39,576 bases of DNA, from assembly GCA_045588575.1 (NCBI GenBank), contig JAZNEJ010000002.1:1-39576 (forward strand). The letters are read 5' to 3'. Both the position numbers and the translations under genes were made by a program. How positions within the stretch are numbered: the first letter of the stretch is position 1; the number at the start of each line of letters is the position of its first letter. Of this stretch, positions 16,214 through 23,369 are shown piece after piece. A model generated the notes under the pieces. That model made no database searches and was not told where the DNA came from. It saw nothing but the letters and a program-made list of their open reading frames with translations. The stretch comes from RGIG5299 sp045588575. GTDB taxonomy: Bacteria > Bacillota > Clostridia > Oscillospirales > RGIG5299.

Positions 16214-17017
16214 TTATAATGAATATAAGAACTCTCTAAGCAACAGACTTGATATGATAATTTGTTCTTCGTGATTTTCTAAATATCGATATAATTTATG
16301 ATTTCCTTTGATATAGAGAACACCGTCCATAATGGCGATAGGTACAACTTCTGCGTTTAAGGTATTAGAATAAAAGTTTGATGTTATAGTTGACACGGCG
16401 TCGTCAAACTGCGCGTTTTGGTGTCCGCCAAAATCCGTTAAAAATTTCGCTTCGCCTACCACATACTTATTGTTAAAACGCGCTAAAAAGTCCAACCCTT
16501 TTTCTCTATTATAGCCAAAATACTTTGCCGCAAAATGTGCCATTTCCGCATCAGAAACATTCAAAACAGCATTCTCATTCGGGTTGCGTAAAAAATCTGT
16601 AATACTTTTATACACGGGAACACCTAATGTTCCTTTATTAAGCCAATACTTAAACATAGGACCAATTTGGCGATTTGTTTCTTTAGGCTCGGTGCATTTT
16701 TCAATAACAACATCATAGCCCATTTCATAAATAGTTCCAGCAATTCTATTTATTGTTTGCGGGTTCCTTTTTATCGAAGACGGGTCCCTACGCAAATAAG
16801 CAACGTAAGAATCTTTTACAGGAAATAATTCTAACTGCAATAAATTTTTTATAAGCAACTCATTGTCCCTATTTTGAAACGCTGTTTCAATGCCTCTCTG
16901 TAAATGAGGGGCAAGTTCTCTACGTAAGTTTGGAGAAATAGGATATACTTTATATAATTCATCAAGATAATTTTTTTGATTAGCAAAATCAATGCTCATT
17001 TCAGTCCAAATATTCAT
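16214..17017 (-). CDS. type II restriction endonuclease (PD-(D/E)XK)
   Basis: 267 aa, cytosolic. The call rests on context and on a nuclease core: Asp176 (KGLDFLARF) and, 13 residues on, Glu189-Ala-Lys191 (VVGEAKF) followed by the polar GGHQNAQFDDA, as in PD-(D/E)XK restriction enzymes. I cannot name the isoschizomer family with certainty. ATG 17017 is chosen: AAAGGA precedes it, and the longer frame reaching 17083 would start upstream of the promoter's -10 box. It is the first gene, the methyltransferase the second; no controller gene is present. Confidence 0.85.
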   Translation of the reverse strand: MNIWTEMSIDFANQKNYLDELYKVYPISPNLRRELAPHLQRGIETAFQNRDNELLIKNLLQLELFPVKDSYVAYLRRDPSSIKRNPQTINRIAGTIYEMGYDVVIEKCTEPKETNRQIGPMFKYWLNKGTLGVPVYKSITDFLRNPNENAVLNVSDAEMAHFAAKYFGYNREKGLDFLARFNNKYVVGEAKFLTDFGGHQNAQFDDAVSTITSNFYSNTLNAEVVPIAIMDGVLYIKGNHKLYRYLENHEEQIIISSLLLREFLYSL

Positions 17018-17054
17018 ATTCTTTTTCCTTTGCGTTTTTGGTACTACTAAAAAT

Positions 17055-17083
17055 ATTATATCATATATTTTCAAAAAATTCAA
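17055..17083 (-). promoter_or_regulatory. promoter of the R-M operon
   Basis: Minus strand TTGAAT (17083-17078), 17 bases, TATAAT (17060-17055), giving a short leader before the ATG at 17017. Confidence 0.75.
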
Positions 17084-17159
17084 TTCCTTTTACCGTATGT
17101 AAATAAATTATATAGTTCAAATCCCATCGTGGGAGAGTTTCATCATACATTGACTTAAA

Positions 17160-17174
17160 GTGTGTGGGACAAAA
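17160..17174 (+). repeat. 15-bp direct repeat, right of R-M genes
   Basis: Identical to 15078-15092; together they bracket the restriction-modification operon and may be the scar of its insertion. Confidence 0.7.
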
Positions 17175-17209
17175 TCTGTCGTACTATTTTTCATGAAATT
17201 GCATTTAAA

Positions 17210-17247
17210 AAGACCTATAAAAGCGTAAAAATGCTCTTATAGGTCTT
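17210..17247. terminator. terminator-like hairpin
   Basis: AAGACCTATAA (17210-17220) pairs with 17237-17247; inner bases GCGT/ATGC extend it. T-rich on both outer sides. No gene upstream on either strand explains it, so it may belong to a short RNA or be a relic. Confidence 0.55.
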
Positions 17248-17331
17248 AATTTTTGCTGTAAAACGCCGACTTTAGCGTAAAAACATATAATAAATGTCTA
17301 TAAGCAAAATACTTATAGACCCATACGAATT

Positions 17332-17350
17332 GCGGAGAAGAGGGGATTTG
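17332..17350 (-). repeat. second copy of tRNA-Ser(GCT) 3' end
   Basis: GCGGAGAAGAGGGGATTTG, identical over 19 bases to 17531-17549 (acceptor and T-arm 3' strand of tRNA-Ser GCT), in the same orientation and 199 bp away. Looks like an attachment-site duplication. Confidence 0.85.
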
Positions 17351-17355
17351 CTCTC

Positions 17356-17407
17356 ATATTTTGCAAAGCAGTTTGTGCATAACTTTCGTTTGTGCTTTGC
17401 AAAATAT
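17356..17407. repeat. perfect 15-bp inverted repeat
   Basis: ATATTTTGCAAAGCA (17356-17370) and its exact complement (17393-17407) around a 22-base loop; lies between the direct and inverted tRNA-Ser fragments. Confidence 0.85.
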
Positions 17408-17421
17408 TTCGGTCAGCCGCT

Positions 17422-17447
17422 AAAAACGGTGGGTGACCACCGTTTTT
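17422..17447. terminator. terminator-like hairpin
   Basis: AAAAACGGTGG / CCACCGTTTTT with loop GTGA, T run on the plus strand and A run before. No gene assigned. Confidence 0.6.
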
Positions 17448-17458
17448 TTAACGCTCTT

Positions 17459-17472
17459 GTTCAAATCCCCTC
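17459..17472 (+). repeat. inverted copy of tRNA-Ser T-arm
   Basis: GTTCAAATCCCCTC, the T-arm of tRNA-Ser(GCT) in opposite orientation; CAAATCCCCTC (17462-17472) forms an 11-bp inverted pair with 17340-17350. Confidence 0.75.
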
Positions 17473-17480
17473 AAATTTTT

Positions 17481-17498
17481 ACCCATAACACGAAAAAA
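17481..17498 (+). repeat. 18-bp direct repeat, right copy
   Basis: ACCCATAACACGAAAAAA; one mismatch from 13623-13640. Runs into the tRNA-Ser terminator. Confidence 0.6.
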
Positions 17499-17529
17499 GA
17501 GAGTAAGTCGCTGACTTACTCTCTTTTTT
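17493..17529 (-). terminator. terminator of the tRNA-Ser pair
   Basis: Perfect 17-bp stem (17493-17509 / 17513-17529) with a 3-base loop directly after the tRNA-Ser(GCT) CCA end; on the minus strand it ends in six T. Confidence 0.93.
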
Positions 17530-17620
17530 GGCGGAGAAGAGGGGATTTGAACCCCTGCAACGCGAAATGCATCCTACTCCCTTAGCAGGGGAGCCCCTTT
17601 GGCCTCTTGGGTACTTCTCC
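17529..17620 (-). tRNA. tRNA-Ser (GCT)
   Basis: Acceptor GGAGAAG/CTTCTCC, anticodon stem CTCCC/GGGAG with loop CTGCTAA (anticodon GCT), long variable arm typical of tRNA-Ser, T-arm GGGG TTCAAAT CCCC, discriminator G and encoded CCA (17531-17529). Second tRNA of a minus-strand pair. Confidence 0.96.
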
Positions 17621-17648
17621 AAAGTTATTTGTGCAGTTATTAAAAAAA

Positions 17649-17738
17649 TGGCGGAGGGAAAGGGATTCGAACCCTTGTGGGCTATTCACCCAAACGGTTT
17701 TCAAGACCGCCTCGTTATGACCGCTTCGATATCCCTCC
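17649..17738 (-). tRNA. tRNA-Ser (TGA)
   Basis: Acceptor GGAGGGA/TCCCTCC, anticodon stem GCGGT/ACCGT with loop CTTGAAA (anticodon TGA), long variable arm, encoded CCA at 17651-17649. Located 28 bases upstream of tRNA-Ser(GCT) on the same transcript. Confidence 0.96.
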
Positions 17739-17778
17739 GTATAAGACAAACGGAAGATTTTTCCGAAAGTGCCTAATA

Positions 17779-17807
17779 ATTGTAGCAAAAAAGTTCGTGC
17801 TTGTCAA
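17779..17807 (-). promoter_or_regulatory. promoter of the tRNA-Ser pair
   Basis: Minus strand TTGACA (17807-17802), 17 bases, TACAAT (17784-17779). Confidence 0.85.
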
Positions 17808-17841
17808 CATTTTTGGCGTTTATTTTTTTATTAAAAGGAAA

Positions 17842-18978
17842 TTAAGGGATATTTTCAAAAATATCGTTTTTACCGCTGTCGTTTCCAACCGTTGAAAAAT
17901 AAAGCCCGAATTTGCGAATATCGTAAACTCCGCTTTCGGAAACGGTAAAATAATCTCTTTGAGAAATGTGCTTGTTAAAAGCCTCGTCGGCAATTTCAAA
18001 GGGGGTTTTTCCGCTCGAAAGCTTTTCACGGGTGTTTAATAAAACTCCGCCCTGCTCGCCCTCGTAAAGATGCAAATAAATTTTTTGAGGAGTGTGAATT
18101 CCGTAAGCGGCTGCGGTAACGGGCTCGTATGAAATAGTACCCGAAAGCTCGGCGCATTCGGTTGCCAAAAGCGCATTAAGACAGTGCGCACCGTGGCCGT
18201 ATTCACCGTTAAGGTCGTGCGCAATTACAACGGTGGGCTTAAAACGGCGTATATGCTTAACGAGATATTTCATTATTGCCTCTTCGTCGTAAAATTTTTC
18301 GGCGGCGGCAAGATTTTTGCAAAATTTATCGGCAAATTCGCTCGCAACGGGGTAATATTTAACGCCCATTGTCCAAACGCCGTCCAAAACCTCGTGAGGT
18401 CTGTCTTTGGTATCATTATGATTTACCATGTGAAGCACTTGGATTTTTTTGCCTTCGTCGGCGTATTTTGCAATTAAACCGCCGAAGAAAAGAGTATCGT
18501 CGTCGAAATGCGTGGCGAAAACCAAAATATCGGCGCCGCTGTCAAGCGGAGCTTCCCATCTTTGAACCTCATCGGGCAAAACGCCTTCGGTGAAAACCTC
18601 AACAGAACAAACGGAAGAAGGAAGCGTTATTTCAACGCTGTTTCCGTTTATAACCAAAACCTCGTGAAGAAATCCGAGCTTTCCGGCAAGTGAATAAACG
18701 CCGTCGGTTTTAACCTCGTAAGCCGAGGGGACGGTTGCGAATTTAATATAAATAAAACCTATTTTTTCATTTGAAACGATTTTTAAAATATCGCCGCTTT
18801 TTCCCGTGCTTGTGCGGTAGCTTCCGTCAAAAAGCTTTGAAGATGCTGAATCTCCGTTTACCGTTATATTGCATTCCTTCGTTATATCGCGGCATAACGA
18901 GTCGGCCTTCGCACCGAAAAAGAAAGAGGTGGAAAGCAACAAAAAAGCAATAATAAAAGAAACGGTTTTTTTATTCAT
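17842..18978 (-). CDS. exported PIG-L family deacetylase
   Basis: 378 aa with a signal peptide (about 1-25, ending FFFGAKA). Residues 30-135 form a beta-rich domain, possibly discoidin-like (IYIKFATVPSAYEV); 148-340 are a PIG-L/LmbE zinc-dependent N-acetylglucosamine deacetylase with HFDDD (157-161; usual family form HPDDE) and HDLNGEYGHGAH (254-265). It should deacetylate an amino sugar outside the membrane. The zinc-binding His-x-Asp-Asp is kept; Pro and the last Glu are replaced, Glu by Asp. Start overlaps the end of the upstream gene by 8 bases, so translation is likely coupled. Last gene of a three-gene operon. Confidence 0.87.
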   Translation of the reverse strand: MNKKTVSFIIAFLLLSTSFFFGAKADSLCRDITKECNITVNGDSASSKLFDGSYRTSTGKSGDILKIVSNEKIGFIYIKFATVPSAYEVKTDGVYSLAGKLGFLHEVLVINGNSVEITLPSSVCSVEVFTEGVLPDEVQRWEAPLDSGADILVFATHFDDDTLFFGGLIAKYADEGKKIQVLHMVNHNDTKDRPHEVLDGVWTMGVKYYPVASEFADKFCKNLAAAEKFYDEEAIMKYLVKHIRRFKPTVVIAHDLNGEYGHGAHCLNALLATECAELSGTISYEPVTAAAYGIHTPQKIYLHLYEGEQGGVLLNTREKLSSGKTPFEIADEAFNKHISQRDYFTVSESGVYDIRKFGLYFSTVGNDSGKNDIFENIP

Positions 18979-20020
18979 AAAGCATTTCCATATCTACGGC
19001 TTTAAAGCCGTCTGCGGTTTTAGATAAAAATATTTTACCTGCAAAAGAGCAAACTCTTGTTTCGTTTCCTCTTTTAACTAAAACGAGGTCGAATTTAACG
19101 TCAACCGAGAAATCGTTTTCGGAATATTTTTGATAATTCGATAAAACCTCGTTTTCAAAGGTATAGCTTCTGGGATATTCGCCGTAGCGGTTATCTAATT
19201 TCAAAAGTCTGGCACCGAAATCGCTCTCGCTGTGAATAAGAGGCGAGATTTTGGAAAATTTCTCGTTTGCAACGGTTACGAAAACGGCGTATTTTTTGTA
19301 AAAATCACGGCAGAAATCGGTAACTTTCGATTTTTCATCATCTGAAAACGCCAAAGAAAAATCAACTTCAAACTCGCTTTTTTCAAGCTTTAAAACTTGT
19401 TCCGAGGCAACGCCCGAAAATTCGGTTATATAAGTAAATTCGTCAATTACGTATTTGTTTAAGAAATACTTTTTGCTGCCTATTTTCTCAAAGCGGTCGG
19501 TAATTAAAACGGGCTCGTCTAAAAATTTCGAGTCTATTTCCTTGCCGTTTGCAAGCACCGAAATTCCGTCGGCAAACGAAACGGAATATTCAAATAAGGC
19601 GCACTCCTCGAAAGAGGTAAATTCGTAGCAGTTGTGGTTAAAAAAGCTTTTTTTACCGGTGGGCGAAACTGTTAACGTTCCGAACTTTTTCTTTCCCGCC
19701 ATAAAGTCATAAATCTTAACCTCGTCGGTTGAGGAGGATTGCTCAAAATAATATAACTCCTCGGAGGCGATATATTTGGTTATATATTCCTTGAAAACGC
19801 TTTTCGTTTTTAAAGCGTCGGGCGTATTTGAAAGATAAGAATAGACGGCGTCGCAGTCTGCGGTTTTATAGGCGTTTAAAATTTCGTCGCAATATCTTTC
19901 GGGACGGTTTCTTTCAAAATCGGCAAGATAAAAGCCGAAAACCGCAAGCAAAATTACAAATAAGGCGCCGAGCGATGCCCAAGATATAAAAAATATTTTT
20001 TTGAATTTTTCGTTTTTCAT
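18971..20020 (-). CDS. membrane-anchored protein, unknown function
   Basis: 349 aa: short basic N-terminus, one membrane helix (about 9-31), then a large extracytoplasmic domain with two similar-looking alpha+beta halves. The stretch YCDEILNAYKTADCDAVYSYLS resembles the start of NTF2-like extracellular domains, but I cannot assign a family. Lies between a phosphodiester glycosidase gene (12 bases upstream) and the PIG-L gene (8-base overlap), so a shared role in surface glycan processing is inferred from context only. Confidence 0.85.
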   Translation of the reverse strand: MKNEKFKKIFFISWASLGALFVILLAVFGFYLADFERNRPERYCDEILNAYKTADCDAVYSYLSNTPDALKTKSVFKEYITKYIASEELYYFEQSSSTDEVKIYDFMAGKKKFGTLTVSPTGKKSFFNHNCYEFTSFEECALFEYSVSFADGISVLANGKEIDSKFLDEPVLITDRFEKIGSKKYFLNKYVIDEFTYITEFSGVASEQVLKLEKSEFEVDFSLAFSDDEKSKVTDFCRDFYKKYAVFVTVANEKFSKISPLIHSESDFGARLLKLDNRYGEYPRSYTFENEVLSNYQKYSENDFSVDVKFDLVLVKRGNETRVCSFAGKIFLSKTADGFKAVDMEMLYE

Positions 20021-20032
20021 ATTCGGGCTCCT

Positions 20033-21067
20033 TTATTTAACGATAATTGCGGTGGGAATCGGACGAGGGCCCGTAACGGAAGAGTGTTTATTTAAATATT
20101 CACCCTGATAAATCATCATAGAAGAAGAACCGCCGTCTAAATTTGCGGCGTTAATGGCGCCGTATTCAATCATAATGTCTTGAAGACCTTTATAAGAAAT
20201 TCCAAGGCTGTGAGGTTGTCTGCCGTCAACGACCAAGAGCAGAATTGCGCCGTCGGCACGCTGACCTATTGCGGTTCTGGGATGAAGAGCGCCGCTTGAA
20301 GAAATTTTTGCGCGGTTTCCGTTAACGACAAGAGCGGGACCAAAGCTTACGGCGTCAACGATACCTTTTTTAAGAGCATCCGAAACCGACATCTGTCCTA
20401 CTATAAGACGGTGCTCGGCATCGAATCCTATAATGGTTTCATACATACTGGGGAGATGAGAAATAAGCTCGCCGTTTTTGAAAACGAAGCCGAGAGGCAT
20501 ACCGCCGTCGGCAACGCCGCCCGGATCGTAAAAGCCGCCTGCGTTGGTTGCGGCAACGGCACCCGTTTTATTGTAAATCTCCATAAGCGTTTCACCAACG
20601 CCCTGCTTATCAAAATGGTCGATAGTGTAAATGCTTACTCTCGAAGGGTCTTTAATTATCATAAGCTTGCCTACGAAAAGGTCGCCCCTAACGGTAATAA
20701 CCTCAATGGGCTCGCCTTCGGCAGGGATTTCGGGAATAACGGGAGGCTCGGTAACCTCTCCGCCTTTTTCGGAAGAAGACGCCATAATGGAATCTATTTC
20801 GGATTGAGGAAGATAGATGTTTGCAAGAAACTTCAAAGCGCTCGTTTCGGTAACGGTCATTACGAAAAAGTTTTTTGCGGCAGGCGAAGGACCGTAGCAA
20901 ATTAAGCAACCCGCAAAATAGAGCGCTGCTATAAGAGTGAGTAAAAAACAACCGAAGCAAAGCATAACCTTTTTAAAGACGCTAAAAAAACGGCTTGAAA
21001 GGCTTTTCTTTTCGGGTTTTATCTCCTCGGTTTTAACTTTTTCGTTTTCTAAAACGGTTTCCTGCAT
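20033..21067 (-). CDS. membrane-anchored phosphodiester glycosidase (NAGPA domain)
   Basis: 344 aa: cytoplasmic tail (1-31), membrane helix (32-55), low-complexity linker, then an NAGPA-type domain with NAGGF (175-179), HPRTAIG (262-268), DGRQPHS (281-287) and NLDGGSSS (309-316). The family cleaves sugar-1-phosphodiester bonds, including in exopolysaccharide or teichoic-type polymers; the true substrate here is unknown. Full length. AAGGA precedes the ATG by nine bases. First gene of a three-gene operon with its own promoter at 21112-21140. Confidence 0.88.
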   Translation of the reverse strand: MQETVLENEKVKTEEIKPEKKSLSSRFFSVFKKVMLCFGCFLLTLIAALYFAGCLICYGPSPAAKNFFVMTVTETSALKFLANIYLPQSEIDSIMASSSEKGGEVTEPPVIPEIPAEGEPIEVITVRGDLFVGKLMIIKDPSRVSIYTIDHFDKQGVGETLMEIYNKTGAVAATNAGGFYDPGGVADGGMPLGFVFKNGELISHLPSMYETIIGFDAEHRLIVGQMSVSDALKKGIVDAVSFGPALVVNGNRAKISSSGALHPRTAIGQRADGAILLLVVDGRQPHSLGISYKGLQDIMIEYGAINAANLDGGSSSMMIYQGEYLNKHSSVTGPRPIPTAIIVK

Positions 21068-21111
21068 TTTTATATTCCTTCTTAAAAATTATTAAGTCGC
21101 TGTAATTTATA

Positions 21112-21140
21112 ATTATATAACAGGCAACCGAATAAGTCAA
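21112..21140 (-). promoter_or_regulatory. promoter of the NAGPA-PIG-L operon
   Basis: Minus strand TTGACT (21140-21135), 17 bases, TATAAT (21117-21112). Confidence 0.75.
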
Positions 21141-21188
21141 GTAAATAAACGCTTTAAAGAGCTAAAAAAACCCAAAAAAATACCAAAG

Positions 21189-21210
21189 TGTCAAGTAAAA
21201 ACACTTGACA
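21189..21210. promoter_or_regulatory. palindrome overlapping the ylxM-ffh -35 box
   Basis: TGTCAAGT (21189-21196) and ACTTGACA (21203-21210) are perfect inverted repeats around six bases; the right arm contains the -35 TTGACA. A possible operator; no regulator is identified. Confidence 0.5.
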
Positions 21211-21233
21211 GGCAGAGATTTATATGTTAAAAT
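21205..21233 (+). promoter_or_regulatory. promoter of ylxM-ffh-rpsP-khpA-rimM-trmD
   Basis: TTGACA (21205-21210), 17 bases, TAAAAT (21228-21233). No other clear promoter or terminator is seen before trmD ends. Confidence 0.8.
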
Positions 21234-21284
21234 AAATAAGGTGAGTTTTTAAAACGCTTCAAAAAGGAAAGGAAGAGCCTTAAA

Positions 21285-21650
21285 ATGTTTGAGAAAGACC
21301 TCACAATTCCAATGCTTCTCGATTTTTACGGAGAGCTTTTAACCGAAAATCAGCGTGAAACAATGGTGGCTTATTATGAAGACGATATGTCGCTCGGAGA
21401 AATTGCGGCAGGCACGGGAATAACCCGTCAGGGCGTGCGCGACACCATTAAAAGAGGCGAAGAACAGTTAAAAAGCTATGAGGAACGCTTGGGGCTTATA
21501 GCAAGACTTAACGAAACTCTTGAAAAGGTTGAAACAATTAAAGGCAAAATTGAGCAAATTAAAGAAATCAACTCTAAAACGGGTATGATTTTGGAAATTC
21601 ACAGCAAATCAAACGAAATTTTACAAACGATAGACGAAATTATTTATTAA
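21285..21650 (+). CDS. ylxM: YlxM family SRP-associated helix-turn-helix protein
   Basis: 121 aa, sigma-70-region-4-like helix-turn-helix (LLTENQRETMVAYYEDDMS, then GEIAAGTGITRQGVRDTIKR) followed by a coiled-coil tail. Members are the usual partner upstream of ffh in Firmicutes and have been linked to the SRP. ATG has GGAAGAG upstream. First gene of the SRP/ribosome-maturation operon, 12 bases before ffh. Confidence 0.93.
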   Translation: MFEKDLTIPMLLDFYGELLTENQRETMVAYYEDDMSLGEIAAGTGITRQGVRDTIKRGEEQLKSYEERLGLIARLNETLEKVETIKGKIEQIKEINSKTGMILEIHSKSNEILQTIDEIIY

Positions 21651-21662
21651 GCGGGTTTTATT

Positions 21663-23027
21663 ATGGGATTCGAAAATCTTTCCGATAAATTATCCGGAAT
21701 ATTCAAAAAACTCAAAAACAGAGGAAAGCTGACCGAAGCCGACGTTTCGGAGGCAATGCGAGAAATTAAGCTTGCGCTTCTCTCGGCAGACGTAAACTTC
21801 AAGGTAGTTAAAGAGTTTATAAAAAGAGTAACCGAAAGGGCGCTCGGCGAGGACGTTATGAAAAGCCTCACCCCCGCTCAGCAGGTTGTTAAAATAGTAA
21901 ACGAGGAAATGGCAAAGCTCATGTCCTCGGATGACCAAAAAATTAAAATAAAAAATAACGGAAAAACCGTTATAATGCTTGTAGGTCTTCAAGGCACGGG
22001 TAAAACAACTCACGGCGCAAAGCTTGCAAAGCTTTATAAAGAAAAAGGTAAAAGACCTCTTTTGGTTGCCTGTGATATTTACCGTCCCGCCGCAATTTTG
22101 CAGCTTCAAAAGCTCGGTGAAAAGTGCGACGTTCCCGTTTTTGCCAAAGAAGGCGAAAAAGACGCCGTAAAAATTGCAACCGAAGCAATAAAGCACGCCG
22201 AAAAATACGGAAACGATATAATTTTAATAGATACCGCCGGCCGCTTGCATATAGACGAAGAAATGATGTCGGAGCTTAAAAAGATTAAAGAAAAGGTAAA
22301 TCCCGATGAAATTCTCTTAACCGTCGACGCAATGACAGGTCAGGACGCCGTAAACGTTGCCGAAAGCTTTAACGGATTGTTAGACATAACGGGCGTAATT
22401 TTAACTAAATTAGACGGCGATACCCGAGGCGGTGCCGTTTTGTCGGTTCTTTACGTAACGGGCAAGCCGGTAAAATTTGCGGGCACGGGCGAAAAGCTCA
22501 CCGATTTCGAGGAATTCAAACCCGAAAGAATGGCAAACCGAATTCTCGGAATGGGCGACGTTTTATCGGTTATCGAGCAGGTTGAAAGAAGCATAAACGA
22601 AGAGGAAGCCAAAAAGCTCGAAGCTAAAATGCTTTCAAATGAGTTCAATATGAACGATTACCTTATGCAAATAAGGCAAATAAAAAAGATGGGCAACATA
22701 AGGGCGCTTCTTGAAAATATGCCGGGCATAGATAAAAAAGCGCTTGCCTCGGCAAATATAGACGAGCGTCAGTTTGTTCGATTTGAGGCAATTATTCAGT
22801 CGATGACCGAAAAGGAAAGAAGAAAGCCCGAAATAATCGACGGCAAACGCCGCAAGCGAATTGCTCTCGGCTCAGGAAACACCGTTGAAACGGTAAATAA
22901 GCTTTTAAGCTCATATAAGCAGCTTAAAGATATGATGAAAAAACTAAAAAAGAGCGGCTTTAACGGAATGCAAGGAATGAATATGAAAAATATGAAGTTG
23001 CCGCCAAACTTTAAAAAAGGGTTTTAA
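21663..23027 (+). CDS. ffh: signal recognition particle protein Ffh
   Basis: 454-aa GTPase that binds signal sequences and 4.5S/6S RNA and delivers ribosomes to FtsY at the membrane. N domain (1-95), G domain with GLQGTGKTT (108-116), DTAGR and TKLDGD, then the Met-rich M domain ending GMNMKNMKLPP. Position 117 is His where TTTAAK is common; it does not touch the nucleotide motifs. The ribosome site is weak (GCGGG), consistent with coupling to ylxM 12 bases upstream. Full length. Confidence 0.97.
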   Translation: MGFENLSDKLSGIFKKLKNRGKLTEADVSEAMREIKLALLSADVNFKVVKEFIKRVTERALGEDVMKSLTPAQQVVKIVNEEMAKLMSSDDQKIKIKNNGKTVIMLVGLQGTGKTTHGAKLAKLYKEKGKRPLLVACDIYRPAAILQLQKLGEKCDVPVFAKEGEKDAVKIATEAIKHAEKYGNDIILIDTAGRLHIDEEMMSELKKIKEKVNPDEILLTVDAMTGQDAVNVAESFNGLLDITGVILTKLDGDTRGGAVLSVLYVTGKPVKFAGTGEKLTDFEEFKPERMANRILGMGDVLSVIEQVERSINEEEAKKLEAKMLSNEFNMNDYLMQIRQIKKMGNIRALLENMPGIDKKALASANIDERQFVRFEAIIQSMTEKERRKPEIIDGKRRKRIALGSGNTVETVNKLLSSYKQLKDMMKKLKKSGFNGMQGMNMKNMKLPPNFKKGF

Positions 23028-23093
23028 CGGGTTTAACGGAAAAAGTTAAAAACCGATAAAATACAAACAAAACTAAATTCGGAGGTGAAAAAG

Positions 23094-23339
23094 ATGGCAG
23101 TTAAAATCAGACTCAGAAGAATGGGCGCAAAGAAGGCTCCTTTCTACAGAATCGTTGTTGCAGACTCAAGATATCCCCGTGACGGCAGATTTATTGAAGA
23201 AATCGGAACTTACAATCCCCTTACCAACCCCGCAGAAGTTAAAATTGATGCAGAGAAAGCAACCGATTGGATTAAAAACGGCGCACAGCCCACCGTTACC
23301 GTAAAGGCTCTTCTCAAAAAGAACGGCGTTATAGGTTAA
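23094..23339 (+). CDS. rpsP: 30S ribosomal protein S16
   Basis: 81 aa, MAVKIRLRRMGAKKAPFYRIVVADSR signature split here as MAVKIRLRRMG and APFYRIVVADSR; small-subunit assembly protein. ATG 23094 has a strong GGAGGTG; the open frame beginning three codons upstream overlaps the ribosome site. Third gene of the operon. Confidence 0.98.
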   Translation: MAVKIRLRRMGAKKAPFYRIVVADSRYPRDGRFIEEIGTYNPLTNPAEVKIDAEKATDWIKNGAQPTVTVKALLKKNGVIG

Positions 23340-23369
23340 GCGGTGTTTAAGAAAGGCTTGGTCTAAGTT

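Larger units (their letters stand above)
17084..17528. other. gene-free, hairpin-rich segment between R-M genes and tRNA-Ser
   Basis: No convincing gene. It holds a T-arm-like fragment (GTTCAAATCCCATC, 17115-17128), the right direct repeat (17160-17174), a terminator-like hairpin (17210-17247), a 9-bp hairpin (17296-17320), a copy of the tRNA-Ser 3' end (17332-17350), a 15-bp inverted repeat (17356-17370 with 17393-17407), a second terminator-like hairpin (17422-17447) and an inverted T-arm copy (17459-17472). One open frame (17294-17488) crosses all these and is judged non-coding. Confidence 0.8.

Noticed and set aside
15122..17083. Larger defence island around the R-M pair
   Set aside because: Only the R and M genes are present; neighbours are tRNA genes and a DUF1015 gene, with no abortive-infection, CRISPR or other defence motifs.
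17294..17488. 64-aa frame in the hairpin-rich segment
   Set aside because: It runs through three inverted repeats and tRNA fragments, without a ribosome site.
17528..17776. Open frame beginning MAEKRGFEPLQ
   Set aside because: Spurious antisense translation of two tRNA-Ser genes.
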